From contig NZ_JANAVZ010000009.1 of NCBI RefSeq assembly GCF_025195095.1, positions 87,516 through 151,515 of the forward strand: DNA of 64,000 nucleotides. The letters run 5' to 3'. How positions within the stretch are numbered: position 1 is the first letter of the stretch; each line of letters opens with the position of its first letter. The DNA is from Paracoccus maritimus (GTDB lineage Bacteria > Pseudomonadota > Alphaproteobacteria > Rhodobacterales > Rhodobacteraceae). Positions 1-9,932 of the stretch are shown here, one piece after another. The position numbers and the translations under genes are program-made. Under the pieces are notes generated by a model that saw nothing but the letters and a program-made list of their open reading frames with translations, was not told the DNA's origin and ran no database searches.

Positions 1-97
1 GCAGATCGAGAAGATCGTGACCGAGGCCGAGGTTCAGAAGACCGAAGACCTTGATCCCGCGCTGATGAACAACAGCGACCTGCTGGGAGCCGAGTGA
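1..97 (+). CDS. 3' end of an upstream gene (possibly parvulin-type peptidyl-prolyl isomerase)
   Basis: The reading frame enters at base 2 and stops with TGA at 95-97, giving about 31 acidic, polar C-terminal residues ending in LLGAE. Its stop overlaps the argJ start (TGATG), so the two genes are translationally coupled. In Rhodobacteraceae argJ commonly follows a parvulin-like foldase next to secA, which suggests the identity. The fragment is too short to confirm this from sequence. Confidence 0.5.
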   Translation, partial: QIEKIVTEAEVQKTEDLDPALMNNSDLLGAE

Positions 98-1350
98 TGG
101 GAAAGGCGGGACTTCCGGTTTCGCCGCTGGCCCCGGCCGGCTTTCCCGACCTGCCGGTCATCGCCGGCGTCGAGTTCGCCAGTGCCGCCGCGGGCGTCAA
201 GTATCAGGGTCGCACGGATGTGACCCTGATCCGCATCGCCCCCGGATCGACCGTGGCGGGCGCATTTACCCGGTCGTCGACCCGCGCCGCCTGTGTGCTG
301 GACAACCAGGCCAAGCTTGCGCAGGGCGGCGATGCGCCTGACGGTGCGGCGGTGATCGTCAATTCCGGCAACGCCAACGCCTTTACCGGCGCGCGCGGAC
401 AGGAATCGGTCGATGCCGTGACGGCCGCCGTAGCCGCGGCAACCGGTGTTCCGGCCGGACGGGTGTTTTCATCCTCGACCGGCGTGATCGGAGAGCCGCT
501 GCCCCATGACCGGATCGTGGCGGTGGTGGATGATCTGGTGCGCGGGCTGGACGAGGGGGGCGTGGCCGACGCCGCCCGCGCCATCATGACCACGGACACA
601 TTCCCCAAGGGCGCGTCCGCGACCGTCGCAACCGAAGGCGGAGAGATCCGCATCTCGGGCATCGCCAAGGGGTCCGGCATGATCGCGCCCGACATGGCGA
701 CGATGCTGGTCTATGTCTTCACCGATGCCAGGATCGCCGCGTCGTTGCTGCAGCACGCGCTGTCGTCAGGGCTTGAGACCAGCTTCAACGCGATCACGGT
801 GGACAGCGACACTTCGACCTCGGACGCGCTGATCTGTGCGGCGACGGGGCGCAGCGCGGCCGCCGAAATCACCTCGCTGGACTCCGTCGACGGGATCGCC
901 TTCGTCAAGGCGCTGCACGGCGTCATGCGCGAACTGGCCCAGCTTGTCGTGCGCGACGGCGAGGGGGCGACGAAATTCGTCGAGGTGCGCGTGACCGGCG
1001 CGGAATCGGATGCGGACGCCAGGAAGGTCGCAATGGCCATCGCCAATTCGCCGCTGGTCAAGACCGCCATCGCGGGCGAGGACGCCAATTGGGGCCGGAT
1101 CGTGGCCGCGGTCGGCAAATCGGGCGCCGAAGCCGATCGCGACCGGCTGACGATCCGTTTCGGCGACATGATCCTGGCCCAGAACGGCTGGCGCGCACCG
1201 GACTACGACGAGGCCGCCGCCAGTGCCTACATGAAGAACCAGGATCTGGTGATCTCGGTCGATCTGGGGCTGGGGCAGGGCGCGCGGACCGTGTGGACCT
1301 GCGACCTGACCCACGGCTATATCGACATCAACGCCGATTACCGGTCGTGA
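97..1350 (+). CDS. argJ: Bifunctional ornithine acetyltransferase / N-acetylglutamate synthase
   Basis: ArgJ moves the acetyl group from N-acetylornithine to glutamate, closing the cyclic arginine pathway in the cytoplasm; bifunctional forms also use acetyl-CoA. The 417-residue product has the family's usual length. It contains the self-cleavage motif DMATML, where Thr202 becomes the nucleophile at the start of the beta chain, preceded by KGSGMIAPD. The ATG at 97 is chosen because it overlaps the upstream stop codon; a GTG at 94 is also in frame. mutT overlaps its 3' end. Whether this enzyme is bifunctional or only recycling cannot be read from sequence. Confidence 0.95.
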   Translation: MGKAGLPVSPLAPAGFPDLPVIAGVEFASAAAGVKYQGRTDVTLIRIAPGSTVAGAFTRSSTRAACVLDNQAKLAQGGDAPDGAAVIVNSGNANAFTGARGQESVDAVTAAVAAATGVPAGRVFSSSTGVIGEPLPHDRIVAVVDDLVRGLDEGGVADAARAIMTTDTFPKGASATVATEGGEIRISGIAKGSGMIAPDMATMLVYVFTDARIAASLLQHALSSGLETSFNAITVDSDTSTSDALICAATGRSAAAEITSLDSVDGIAFVKALHGVMRELAQLVVRDGEGATKFVEVRVTGAESDADARKVAMAIANSPLVKTAIAGEDANWGRIVAAVGKSGAEADRDRLTIRFGDMILAQNGWRAPDYDEAAASAYMKNQDLVISVDLGLGQGARTVWTCDLTHGYIDINADYRS

Positions 1351-1745
1351 AGACGGTTCTGGTCGCCGCCGTCGCGTTGATCGACCCCGACGGGCGCGTG
1401 CTTCTGGCACAGCGCCCCGAGGGCAAGTCGATGGCTGGTCTTTGGGAGTTTCCGGGCGGCAAGGTCGAGCCCGGCGAGACGCCCGAAACCGCGCTGATCC
1501 GCGAATTGCAGGAAGAGCTGGGCATCGACACCTGGGCGTCGTGCCTTGCGCCTCTGACATTCGCCAGTCACGGCTATGACGATTTCCATTTGCTGATGCC
1601 GCTTTTTGCCTGCCGCAAATGGCAGGGGATCGTCCAGCCGCGCGAGGGGCAGGGCCTGAAATGGGTGCGGGCCGCAGATTTGCGCGATTACCCCATGCCA
1701 CCGGCAGATATTCCGTTGATTCCGATCCTTCAGATGTGGCTTTGA
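1347..1745 (+). CDS. mutT: Nudix hydrolase, MutT-type 8-oxo-dGTP diphosphatase
   Basis: This 132-residue protein is predicted to hydrolyse oxidised nucleoside triphosphates such as 8-oxo-dGTP and so sanitise the nucleotide pool. The Nudix box is clear around residues 35-57: GGKVEPGE, then RELQEELGI, with the metal-binding glutamates in place. It starts with GTG at 1347 inside the argJ stop codon (GTGA overlap), so it is probably translated by coupling. Its length is normal for MutT. The argJ-mutT pairing is common in Rhodobacteraceae. Other Nudix substrates are possible, but the WEFPGGKVE context favours MutT proper. Confidence 0.92.
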   Translation: MKTVLVAAVALIDPDGRVLLAQRPEGKSMAGLWEFPGGKVEPGETPETALIRELQEELGIDTWASCLAPLTFASHGYDDFHLLMPLFACRKWQGIVQPREGQGLKWVRAADLRDYPMPPADIPLIPILQMWL

Positions 1746-1866
1746 TGTCTCTGATCGGGCCTTGATGATGCTGGCGTTGCCCCAAAAGGTCGCGGGTCTG
1801 CCAAAAAATACACCTTTGTTAACTTTTTCATGACAGGCTGATCCTTGAGGAGAGGGAGAGCTTGAC

Positions 1867-1995
1867 ATGATTCGCACCATTTCTTTGGGACGCTATATTT
1901 CCGTGCAGGGCCTGTTCGAGCGGTTGACGCCGAACGGCAACATCATCATCCGCGTGGGCAGCCGGTTCTACGAAGGCAAGCCGATTTCGGGCTGA
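1867..1995 (+). CDS. Small hypothetical protein, 42 residues
   Basis: An ATG at 1867 follows a very strong purine-rich ribosome site (GAGGAGAGGGAGAG, about 5 bases upstream) and opens a 42-codon frame ending in TGA at 1993. The product begins MIRTISLGRY and ends FYEGKPISG, mixing hydrophobic and basic residues with no membrane segment. Its pattern (small beta-rich protein with VQGLF and IRVGSRFYEG) resembles short hypothetical proteins I associate with other Rhodobacteraceae, but I know no function. It sits alone between mutT and a strong bidirectional terminator, after an A/T-rich stretch near 1800-1832 that could hold its promoter. Function unknown. Confidence 0.7.
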   Translation: MIRTISLGRYISVQGLFERLTPNGNIIIRVGSRFYEGKPISG

Positions 1996-2054
1996 GAAGC
2001 CCATCCGCGAGAAGATCAGGGCTGCCTGCCGGCCCGTCTATTGATCATGCCATG

Positions 2055-2084
2055 AAAAAGGGCGGCTCATAGGCCGCCCTTTTT
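2055..2084. terminator. Bidirectional Rho-independent terminator
   Basis: A 7-bp stem, GGGCGGC at 2060-2066 and GCCGCCC at 2073-2079, has a 6-base loop. It is flanked by five A on the left and five T on the right, so it can end both the small + strand gene and the infB operon on the - strand. Confidence 0.9.
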
Positions 2085-2112
2085 CGCATTTCCAATCCGG
2101 AAGGCGCGCGTC

Positions 2113-4683
2113 TTACAGCGTCCGTTCGACTTCCTCGCGCTCGAAGATCTCGATGACATCGCCCTGACGGATGTCGTCGTAGTTCTCGAATGCCATGCCG
2201 CATTCCTGGCCGGACTGGACTTCCTTGACCTCGTCCTTGAAGCGCTTGAGCGTCTTCAGCGTGCCTTCATGGATCACTACGTTGTCGCGCAGCAGGCGAA
2301 CGCCGGCGCTGCGGCGGGCAACGCCCTCGGTGACCAGACAGCCGGCAACCTTGCCAACGCCGGTGACCTTGAAGACTTCGCGGATCTCGGCATAGCCGAT
2401 GAAGTTTTCGCGAACCTCGGCCGACAGCAGGCCGGATGCAGCCGCCTTGATGTCATCCACCAGGTCGTAAATGACCGAGTAGTAGCGGATTTCGACACCT
2501 TTCTGATTGGCCGAATTGCGGGCCGGGGCGTTGGCACGGACGTTGAAGCCCATGACCGGTGCCTGGCTTGCTTCGGCCAGACCGATATCGGATTCGGTGA
2601 TTGCACCGACACCGTAATGCAGCACGCGCACGCGAACCTCGTCGTTGCCGACCTTTTCCAGCGCCTGAACGATCGCCTCGGCAGAGCCCTGCACGTCGGC
2701 TTTCAGGATGACCGGCAGTTCGGCGACGCTTTCATCGGCCTTGGCCTTGGCCATCAGCTGCTCCAGCGTCGTCGCGGCACCGGCTGCGGCGCGCTTGTCC
2801 TTGGCCTGCTGGGTGCGGAACTCGGCGATCTCGCGGGCCTGAGCCTCGGTTTCGACGACGTTAAGAACGTCGCCTGCCTCGGGCGTGCCGTTCAGACCCA
2901 GCACCTCGACCGGAACCGAGGGACCGGCCTCTTCGACGCGCTCGCCCTTGTCGTTGATCAGGGCGCGGACCTTGCCCCACTGTTCGCCGACGACGAAGAT
3001 GTCCCCGCGATGCAGGGTGCCGTGCTGGACCAGAACCGTCGCGACGGGGCCGCGTCCGATATCCAGCTGTGCCTCGATCACGGCGCCTTGTGCAGCGCGA
3101 TCGGGGTTGGCTTTCAATTCCAGGATCTCCGCCTGCAGCGCGATCGCTTCAAGCAATTCGTCCAGGCCTTGGCCGGTCTTGGCCGATACCTCGACATCCT
3201 GCACGTCGCCGGACAGCTTTTCGACGATCACTTCCTGATGCAGCAGCGCGCTGCGCACCTTGTCGGGATCGGCGTCGGGCTTGTCGACCTTGTTGATCGC
3301 CACGATCATCGGGACCTTGGCGGCCTTGGCGTGATTGATCGCCTCGATGGTCTGCGGCATGACCGCGTCATCGGCAGCCACGACCAGCACGACGATGTCG
3401 GTTACATTGGCACCGCGCGCCCGCATCGAGGTGAACGCGGCGTGGCCCGGCGTATCCAGGAAAGACAGCACCGCACCGCTTTCGGTCGTTACCTGATAGG
3501 CGCCGATATGCTGGGTGATGCCGCCGGCCTCGCCCGACACGACATTCGCGTGCCGGATCGCATCCAGAAGCGAGGTCTTGCCGTGGTCCACATGGCCCAT
3601 GATCGTGATGATCGGCGGGCGCGACTTCATGTCTTCGGCCTTGTCCTCGACCGAATCGATGACCTGCTCGACATCGGCATCGGAGACGCGAACGGCGTTG
3701 TGGCCGAATTCCTCGATCACCAGTTCGGCGGTGTCGGCGTCGATCGGCTGGTTCATGGTCACCATCATGCCCATCTTCATCAGCGACTTGACCACGTCGG
3801 CGGCGCGTTCCGCCATCCGGTTGGCCAGTTCCTGCACGACGATGGTTTCCGGCAACTGAACGTCACGCACCTGCTTTTCGGCGCGAACCGACTGGCCCAT
3901 CGCCTTCTGGCGAGTGCGTTCCTGCTTGCGCTTCATCGCGGCAAGGCTGCGCTGACGCCCGCCTTCGCCCGACAATGCCTGATTGAGAGACAGCTTGCCC
4001 GAGCGGCGGTTGTCGTCGCGTCCGCCCTTGCCACGGCTGTCGCGGTCGTTGCCGCGATCCGCGCGGTCGCGGTCGGTCTTGCGCGGACCGGCGGCGGTCA
4101 CGCCCTTGGTCTCGGCGCGCGCGGCGGCAGCCTCGATCGCAGCCTGATCGGGGGCGGCAGGCGCGGCTGCAGAGGCGGTTGCCTTCTTGGCGACCTCTTT
4201 CTTCGGCTCGTCTTTGCGGCGCGTTGCTTCCTCGGCCTCGCGGGCACGACGGGCTTCTTCTTCGGCCTTGGCCTTCAGGGCCTCTTCGCGTTCGCGATCT
4301 TCGCGTTCCTTGGCCTCGGCCTCGGCGCGGCGGCGTTCGCGTTCTTCCTCGCGGGCCTTTTCATCGGCTGCGCGTGCGGCAGCCTCGTCGGCCTCGCGCG
4401 CCTTCGCGGCGGCAAGCGCCTTCAGCCGGCGCTCCATCTCGGCTTCCGAGATGCCTGCGGGACGCCTGGACGGATCACCTGCATGCTTCGAAACCAGCGG
4501 CGATTTCGGCTTGTCACCGGCACCACCACCCTGCGCGGCACCCGCCTTGGGAACCACGACGCGCTTGCGCTTGGTTTCGACGACCACGTTCTTCGTGCGG
4601 CCGTGGCTGAAGCTTTGCTTGACCTGGCCCGAGCGGCCCGTGCCGCCGACACCAAGGGTCTTTTTTCCGTCTTTGTCGCTCAT
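2113..4683 (-). CDS. infB: Translation initiation factor IF-2
   Basis: IF-2 is the GTPase that brings initiator fMet-tRNA to the 30S subunit and promotes subunit joining. The N-terminal ~270 residues are the usual charged, Lys/Glu/Arg/Ala-rich segment. The G domain follows, with GHVDHGKT near residue 362, DTPGHAAF and NKVD, then domains II-IV to the C-terminus. Start: the methionine at 4683 (protein beginning MSDKDGKKT) matches the family's conserved N-terminus. An upstream in-frame ATG at 4695 overlaps the preceding stop but abuts the Shine-Dalgarno motif with no spacing. It is the last gene of the rimP-nusA-ylxR-infB operon. Confidence 0.96.
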   Translation of the reverse strand: MSDKDGKKTLGVGGTGRSGQVKQSFSHGRTKNVVVETKRKRVVVPKAGAAQGGGAGDKPKSPLVSKHAGDPSRRPAGISEAEMERRLKALAAAKAREADEAAARAADEKAREEERERRRAEAEAKEREDREREEALKAKAEEEARRAREAEEATRRKDEPKKEVAKKATASAAAPAAPDQAAIEAAAARAETKGVTAAGPRKTDRDRADRGNDRDSRGKGGRDDNRRSGKLSLNQALSGEGGRQRSLAAMKRKQERTRQKAMGQSVRAEKQVRDVQLPETIVVQELANRMAERAADVVKSLMKMGMMVTMNQPIDADTAELVIEEFGHNAVRVSDADVEQVIDSVEDKAEDMKSRPPIITIMGHVDHGKTSLLDAIRHANVVSGEAGGITQHIGAYQVTTESGAVLSFLDTPGHAAFTSMRARGANVTDIVVLVVAADDAVMPQTIEAINHAKAAKVPMIVAINKVDKPDADPDKVRSALLHQEVIVEKLSGDVQDVEVSAKTGQGLDELLEAIALQAEILELKANPDRAAQGAVIEAQLDIGRGPVATVLVQHGTLHRGDIFVVGEQWGKVRALINDKGERVEEAGPSVPVEVLGLNGTPEAGDVLNVVETEAQAREIAEFRTQQAKDKRAAAGAATTLEQLMAKAKADESVAELPVILKADVQGSAEAIVQALEKVGNDEVRVRVLHYGVGAITESDIGLAEASQAPVMGFNVRANAPARNSANQKGVEIRYYSVIYDLVDDIKAAASGLLSAEVRENFIGYAEIREVFKVTGVGKVAGCLVTEGVARRSAGVRLLRDNVVIHEGTLKTLKRFKDEVKEVQSGQECGMAFENYDDIRQGDVIEIFEREEVERTL

Positions 4684-4691
4684 CTGCGTCT

Positions 4692-5312
4692 TCATTCCTT
4701 CCCGACGGCCGTATTGCCGTCGTCATGCCCGCGCAGACCCGTCAGTCTGCCGGCTTCCAAGATCACCTTGTCCGTCAGGCCACCCGCCGCAAGCGCGCCG
4801 TGTATGACATGATCGCGCCCGAAGGACAAACCCAATTCTGATGCGGTCAGGCAGCCGAACCAGCGTCCGCCCGTGGGCGTCCACAGCTTGCCCTTGCCGC
4901 GTTCCGACCCGTCGCTGGCCTGCAGCAGCACCTTTGCGCGCCCCTCGGCCAGCCAGCCTTTTACCTTTTCGAAACCGGCCACCGCGCGACCGGATTTGCG
5001 GGCCAGCGAGACCAGTTCCACGACCCGCCTGGCCAAAGCGGCCTCGACCAGGTCGGCCAAGCCGTCAGGGGCTTTCACCTGCGCCTTGGCGGCGCGGGAA
5101 AACAACCCCTTTGCGGCGGCTTTCTCGATCGCCGCGCGATCAGCGGCGACCCAGATCCCCCGGCCCGGCAATTTTTCTGCCAGATCCGCGACGATCACGC
5201 CGTCGGGCCCTGCCACGAAACGGATCAGGCCGCGCTTGGGCTGCACCTCGCCAGTGGCGATGCAACGCCGCTCGGGCTCATCGCGTTCCTTTATGCGTCC
5301 ACCACGGCTCAA
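4692..5312 (-). CDS. YlxR/DUF448 RNA-binding protein with L7Ae-like C-terminal domain
   Basis: The N-terminal half (residues ~10-85) is the YlxR fold, with [10 protein letters not shown] and [12 protein letters not shown]. The C-terminal half (from ~90), with [14 protein letters not shown], resembles the L7Ae/L30e/Gadd45 RNA-binding domain; this two-domain form is usual in alphaproteobacteria. The likely role is RNA binding linked to transcription and translation, as suggested by its fixed place between nusA and infB. The only good start in frame is a TTG at 5312, 18 bases after nusA; the N-terminus it yields matches the family. No strong ribosome site is visible, so coupling to nusA is likely. 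Confidence 0.88.
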   Translation of the reverse strand: MSRGGRIKERDEPERRCIATGEVQPKRGLIRFVAGPDGVIVADLAEKLPGRGIWVAADRAAIEKAAAKGLFSRAAKAQVKAPDGLADLVEAALARRVVELVSLARKSGRAVAGFEKVKGWLAEGRAKVLLQASDGSERGKGKLWTPTGGRWFGCLTASELGLSFGRDHVIHGALAAGGLTDKVILEAGRLTGLRGHDDGNTAVGKE

Positions 5313-5330
5313 GCCGGAAGATCCGGGGCA

Positions 5331-6974
5331 TCACGCCCCGGCCTCCTTGCCGGCTTCGCCGTCCTCATCGGAGTCGGCCATTTCGGCCTCGTCCTCGGCG
5401 GCGTCGGCTTCCATCTCGGTCGGATCGACCCAGCCCAGCATCACGCGGGCGGTCATGACCATGGTCTGCGCCTCTTCCAGGCTGACATCAAACGGTTCCA
5501 GCAGGCCGTCATCCTTGACGCGCTGACCATTCACCGTGGTCCAGCCGCCGGCAAGTTCCCAGTCGGCGCAGGTGGCGAAATCCTCGAGCGTCTTCACGTC
5601 GTCCTTGGCAAGTGCCTCTACCATCTGGGGGGTCAGCCCCTCGAATTCAATGAGGCTGTCTTCGGCACCAAGGGCGCGGGCATTGTCCAGCGCAGCCTTG
5701 GCACGGGCTTCCAGAACGTCGCGGGCGCGGGCCTGCAGTTCCGCGGCCGTGCCCTCGTCCACGCCGTCGATGGTCAGCAATTCGTCCTGCTCGACATAGG
5801 CCACCTCTTCGAGATCGGTGAAGCCTTCGGCGACCAGAAGCTGGGCGAAGAATTCGTCCAGGTCCAGCGCCTCCATGAACAGGCCGGTGCGGGCGTTGAA
5901 TTCGGCCTGACGACGCTTGGATTCCTCTTCCTCGGTCAGGATGTCGATGTCGAGGCCGGTCAGCTGGCTGGCCAAGCGCACGTTCTGGCCGCGACGACCG
6001 ATGGCAAGCGACAGCTGTTCGTCGGGAACGACCACCTCGATCTTGTTGGCTTCCTCGTCGAACACGACCTTGCTGACCTCGGCGGGCTGCAGGGCGTTGA
6101 CCAGGAATGTCGCCTGATCCTCGTTCCACGGGATGATGTCGATCTTTTCGCCCTGCAATTCGCCGACGACGGCCTGCACGCGGCTGCCGCGCATGCCGAC
6201 GCAGGCACCGACCGGGTCGATCGAGTTGTCATAGCTGATGACGGCGATCTTGGCGCGCGAACCCGGATCGCGGGCCACGGCCTTGATCTCGATGATGCCG
6301 TCATAGATTTCCGGCACCTCCATCTTGAACAGCTCGGCCATGAACTGCGGATCGGTGCGCGACAGGAAGATCTGCGGACCGCGCGTCTCGCGGCGCACAT
6401 CCTTGACATAGGCGCGGATGCGGTCGTTCGGCCGATAGCTTTCGCGGCCGATCTTCTCGTTGCGGCGCAGGATCGCCTCGCCGCGGCCGATATCGACGAT
6501 GATGTTGCCGTATTCCTCGCGCTTGACGATGCCGTTGATGATCGTTCCGGCGCGATCCCGGAATTCCTCGTACTGGCGGTCGCGCTCGGCCTCGCGGACG
6601 CGTTGCAGGATCACCTGCTTGGCCGACTGCGCGGCGATCCGGCCCAGTTCGACGGGCGGAACCTCGTCCACGATCTCGTCGCCGACCTTGGGGTCGTCCA
6701 GATAGGGGCGGGCCTGCTCGACCGTCAGTTCGGCCTGGTAATTTTCCACGGCGTCATCTTCGACCACGGTGCGGATGCGGGTGAAGCTGGCGTTGCCGGT
6801 CTTGCGGTCGATCTTGACCCGGATGTCCATCTCGGCGCCGTAGCGCGATTTGGCGGCGCGGGCGAGGCTGTCTTCCATCGCCTCGATGACCAGCTCGGGC
6901 TCGATCATCTTCTCGCGCGCGACGGCCTCGGCCGTCTGCAACAGTTCCAGCTGATTGGCAGAGGTGATCGCCAT
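5331..6974 (-). CDS. nusA: Transcription termination/antitermination factor NusA
   Basis: NusA binds RNA polymerase and modulates pausing, termination and antitermination. The 547-residue product has the NusA N-terminal domain, an S1 domain (~135-200, with [16 protein letters not shown]), two KH domains ([12 protein letters not shown] and [11 protein letters not shown]), then C-terminal acidic helix-hairpin-helix repeats and an Asp/Glu-rich tail. The ATG at 6974 is chosen because AAGGAG lies 6 bases upstream; a GTG at 6977 would be too close. It starts almost directly after the rimP stop. NusA autoregulation of this operon is known in E. coli. Confidence 0.96.
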   Translation of the reverse strand: MAITSANQLELLQTAEAVAREKMIEPELVIEAMEDSLARAAKSRYGAEMDIRVKIDRKTGNASFTRIRTVVEDDAVENYQAELTVEQARPYLDDPKVGDEIVDEVPPVELGRIAAQSAKQVILQRVREAERDRQYEEFRDRAGTIINGIVKREEYGNIIVDIGRGEAILRRNEKIGRESYRPNDRIRAYVKDVRRETRGPQIFLSRTDPQFMAELFKMEVPEIYDGIIEIKAVARDPGSRAKIAVISYDNSIDPVGACVGMRGSRVQAVVGELQGEKIDIIPWNEDQATFLVNALQPAEVSKVVFDEEANKIEVVVPDEQLSLAIGRRGQNVRLASQLTGLDIDILTEEEESKRRQAEFNARTGLFMEALDLDEFFAQLLVAEGFTDLEEVAYVEQDELLTIDGVDEGTAAELQARARDVLEARAKAALDNARALGAEDSLIEFEGLTPQMVEALAKDDVKTLEDFATCADWELAGGWTTVNGQRVKDDGLLEPFDVSLEEAQTMVMTARVMLGWVDPTEMEADAAEDEAEMADSDEDGEAGKEAGA

Positions 6975-6977
6975 CAC

Positions 6978-7613
6978 TTACTCCTTGGTATGGGCGCCGT
7001 TCGCGCCTTCCTGTTCTTGTGTGTCGCCATCGCCGTCGGTCTCGACCGCGTCGAAGGCGCTTTCGTCCAGATTGTCGATCTCGACGCCGGCCTCTTTCTT
7101 CTGGCGCAGCATTTCGCGGATCAGGTCGTCGGTCAGCACCAGCTTGGCATCGCTGAGCCAGTCGAAGTTCAGCCCGATGGTCTGCACTTCGCCGGCCTCT
7201 TCGATGTTCACCAGAACCTCGTCGCCTTCCACGCCCGCAAGCACGCCCTTCCAGCGTTTGCGCCCGTCGATGGCCTGATTCGTTTCCAGCTTGGCCTCGT
7301 AGCCCTCGAAATCGGCGAAATCCTTCAGCCGGGTCAGCGGACGGTCGATGCCGGGGCTGCTGACCTCGAGATGATAGTTGTCCTCGATCGGGTCCTCGAC
7401 ATCCAGCGTGGCGCTGACCGCGACCGAAATCTCGCCGCAATCGTCCACGTTGATGCCGCCCTCGGGACGGTCGGCCATGATCTGCAGCGTCGCCGTCTTG
7501 CCGCCCTGCAAGCGAACGCGCACCAGTTCGAAGCCCAGATCCTCGATCACCGGGGTGATGATCTCGGCCAGGCGCCGGTCAATGGCGGTCTTGGCAATCA
7601 GGTCGTTCGACAT
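6978..7613 (-). CDS. rimP: Ribosome maturation factor RimP
   Basis: RimP is needed for late assembly of the 30S subunit. The 211-residue protein has the N-terminal domain with [15 protein letters not shown] and the CGEIS and [10 protein letters not shown] motifs around residues 60-95, followed by the C-terminal SH3-like domain. The tail after residue ~180 is acidic and divergent. ATG at 7613 has GAAGGA a few bases upstream. It is the first gene of the rimP-nusA-ylxR-infB operon, and its leader contains a terminator-like hairpin. Confidence 0.95.
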   Translation of the reverse strand: MSNDLIAKTAIDRRLAEIITPVIEDLGFELVRVRLQGGKTATLQIMADRPEGGINVDDCGEISVAVSATLDVEDPIEDNYHLEVSSPGIDRPLTRLKDFADFEGYEAKLETNQAIDGRKRWKGVLAGVEGDEVLVNIEEAGEVQTIGLNFDWLSDAKLVLTDDLIREMLRQKKEAGVEIDNLDESAFDAVETDGDGDTQEQEGANGAHTKE

Positions 7614-7630
7614 GGGGTCCTTCGGATACG

Positions 7631-7652
7631 AAAAAGGGCCCGCAGCGGGCCC
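7631..7652 (-). terminator. Terminator-like hairpin in the rimP leader (possible attenuator)
   Basis: Read on the - strand, GGGCCC (7652-7647), a 5-base loop and GGGCCC (7641-7636) are followed by five T (7635-7631). The hairpin lies 18 bases upstream of the rimP start and there is no upstream gene on that strand within 1 kb. It would therefore act on the operon's own leader transcript. Confidence 0.65.
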
Positions 7653-7815
7653 ATGCGAATGCGTCCGGTGGGCAGGGGGTGGAAGCCTGCACCGCTGTTA
7701 GGCAGGCATATAGACGCGGGCGGCGGGAAATGCAAGCATATGCGCGACGGGCGGTTCATGACCGCGCGACCCGACCCTTCGCCAAAAACACCGACGAGCC
7801 AGGCCGAGCCAGTTC

Positions 7816-8832
7816 ATGACCCGAATCGACGTTGCCATTCCGCCCGGCGCAGCCGCCGGTTGGGCCCCCATCGTGGGGCTTGCCAATCTTGCCGCGCGCC
7901 TGTTCGGCGGTCAGATCGTTCACTATCCGACCGAATATCCCGGCAAGCTGAAAAAGGCGTGGGGTTTGCGGCCACGGCCGCGCGGACGGCAGGATGCCGG
8001 TTTGCTGGCGCTGCTTTATGGCCCGTCCGACATCGCCAAGCTGCGCCAGGCCGCCGCGTTCCGCGACGATTACCGATTCGTGGTCGGCTGGATCATCGAT
8101 TCCTTCTGGGAAGATGCGAATGTCCGCGGGTTCGAATTCGGAGGCATCGATCTTTTGTGCCTGATCCGCGAGGAAGAGCGCGACTATTACAGCCGGTTGA
8201 CCGGCCGCGACGTGATGGCGCTGAACTGGGGGGCGGACGTGCTGGGCCTGGGGACCGACAATCCTGATCGCCCGGTGGACCTGCTGCGGGTGGGCCGGCA
8301 GCCCGAGGCGTGGAACGACGACGCAAGCAGCTCCGAGATCGCGCGCGAGATGGGGCTGAGCTTCGCGGGCCGGCCGCCCCAACACCCCGATCCGATGCAG
8401 AACCTGCGCGGGATCATGGACGCCTATGGCCGCGCGAAATATCTGGTGGCGCATTCCAACCTGACCTCGGTCGATCCGAACACCCACAAGACCAAGGAAT
8501 ACATCACCGCGCGCTGGACCGATGCGCTGGCGTCGGGATGTTCGATCGCGGGCGTGCAGCCGGTGCGCGACAGCAGCTATCGCAACATCCTGTGGCCGGG
8601 CGCGACGCTGGAATTCGACCGGATCGATCTGCGCCACAACATGCAGGCGGTGGCCGAGGCGGTCACGGCCTGGACATCCGAACAGGCGCGGCACAATCAT
8701 CGCATGGCGCTGCAGCGGCTTGACTGGCGGCACAGCCTGAAGCGGATCGCGCAGGCAATGTCAGTCGCCACGCCGGCGCTGGATGAGGAACTGGCCCACA
8801 TCGACCGCCTGACGCGCGGCGCGGACATCTAG
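7816..8832 (+). CDS. Putative GT-B type glycosyltransferase-like protein
   Basis: This 338-residue soluble protein has no signal peptide or membrane segment. The C-terminal half carries an EYITARWTDALASGCSIAG stretch like the donor-binding 'E-x7-E/ALACG' region of GT-B glycosyltransferases. The N-terminal half, with VVGWIIDSFWED, resembles the acceptor-side Rossmann lobe. Sugar donor and acceptor cannot be told. It stands alone, divergent from rimP and convergent with the YcjF-like gene. The family assignment rests on fold-like pattern rather than a signature motif, so treat it as tentative. Confidence 0.55.
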   Translation: MTRIDVAIPPGAAAGWAPIVGLANLAARLFGGQIVHYPTEYPGKLKKAWGLRPRPRGRQDAGLLALLYGPSDIAKLRQAAAFRDDYRFVVGWIIDSFWEDANVRGFEFGGIDLLCLIREEERDYYSRLTGRDVMALNWGADVLGLGTDNPDRPVDLLRVGRQPEAWNDDASSSEIAREMGLSFAGRPPQHPDPMQNLRGIMDAYGRAKYLVAHSNLTSVDPNTHKTKEYITARWTDALASGCSIAGVQPVRDSSYRNILWPGATLEFDRIDLRHNMQAVAEAVTAWTSEQARHNHRMALQRLDWRHSLKRIAQAMSVATPALDEELAHIDRLTRGADI

Positions 8833-8864
8833 CGCCGATCGGCAGGCCGGAAACGCAGCGCGGA

Positions 8865-9932
8865 TCAGCGGTCCGGCGCGTCAGAGCCGAACAGCCCGCG
8901 CAGGCCGCGCGTGACCAGATTGCCGACCTTGGGGCGGGGCTGGGCCATGAAGGGCAGGGGGCGGCAGACCTCCATCGCGGCGATGCCGACCCGCGCGGTC
9001 AGCGCCCCGTTTACCACGCCTTCGCCGAAGCGGCGCGACAGCTTTGCCAGAACGCCGCCGCCCGCGACCGTGTGAATCAGGTCGTCGCCCGCCGCCACTG
9101 CGCCGGTGGCGACCAGATGGGTCATCACGGTGCGCGCCAGACGCCAGCCGCCGACCGCGCCGGCCCGCCCGCCATAGATTTCGGCCATCCGCCGGATCAT
9201 CCGCAGATTGGCTGCCAGCGCCGCCGCGACATCGGCCAGCGCCAGCGGGATCAGTGCCGTGGCCGCGGCGACGGTGCGAGAGGCGGCCTCGATCTCGCGA
9301 CGGGCTTCCTGATCCAGCGCGGCCAGCAATTCGGTTTCGGCCAGGGTCAGAAGACTGCGCGCATCGAAGACATCGCCGCGCGCCTCGGCCAGTCGCTTGA
9401 GGTTCCATTCCAGTTCGGGACGCTTGCGATACAAGGCCAGAAGCTGATCGGTCGCCTGGCGGGCCTTGTCCATGCTGTCATCGGCCAGCGCCGCACCCGC
9501 CTGCCGCTGGATCGCGTCGATCCGCGCGAACCGCGCCCACGCCCGGTATTCGCGCCACGCCATGCCAAGCGCGGCCAGGGTGAACATCGCAAACAGCGCG
9601 ATCCCGATCCAGCCAAGCACGGGATAGCTGTCCAGCAGCCGGTTGATGAAATCCAGTGCCGCGATGGACAGAAGAAAGGTGAACAGCGCGACGCCGGAGT
9701 TGATGAAGAACCGCGTCAGCGCCGAGGGCGGGCGTCCGACCAGCCGCGTCACCATCTCCATCGTGCGGGGGCGCGGCAGGGTCAGGCTGGCCTCGTCGAT
9801 GGGGGGCGCATCGGCGGGGTTGGGGCCGTCGCCGCGGCTTTCGTGACGCGGTCCGGTGCCCGTCGTCGGTTTCTCGGGCGCGTCCAGTTCGATCAGCACG
9901 GGGCCGCGCCTGCGGTTCTGGTCTTCGCTCAC
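8865..9932 (-). CDS. YcjF/TIGR01620-type membrane protein (DUF697)
   Basis: The 355-residue protein has a Pro/Arg-rich N-terminal ~75 residues, then two hydrophobic segments around 95-150 (VALFTFLLSIAALDFI and IGIALFAMFTLAALGMA). A long soluble DUF697-like region with coiled-coil character follows. It begins with GTG at 9932 within the stop of the upstream YcjX gene (GTGA overlap), so the pair is co-translated, as ycjX-ycjF are in many Proteobacteria. The function of this pair is not established; links to envelope stress have been suggested. The open frame continues far upstream without a stop, but the YcjX frame explains that region. Confidence 0.85.
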   Translation of the reverse strand: MSEDQNRRRGPVLIELDAPEKPTTGTGPRHESRGDGPNPADAPPIDEASLTLPRPRTMEMVTRLVGRPPSALTRFFINSGVALFTFLLSIAALDFINRLLDSYPVLGWIGIALFAMFTLAALGMAWREYRAWARFARIDAIQRQAGAALADDSMDKARQATDQLLALYRKRPELEWNLKRLAEARGDVFDARSLLTLAETELLAALDQEARREIEAASRTVAAATALIPLALADVAAALAANLRMIRRMAEIYGGRAGAVGGWRLARTVMTHLVATGAVAAGDDLIHTVAGGGVLAKLSRRFGEGVVNGALTARVGIAAMEVCRPLPFMAQPRPKVGNLVTRGLRGLFGSDAPDR

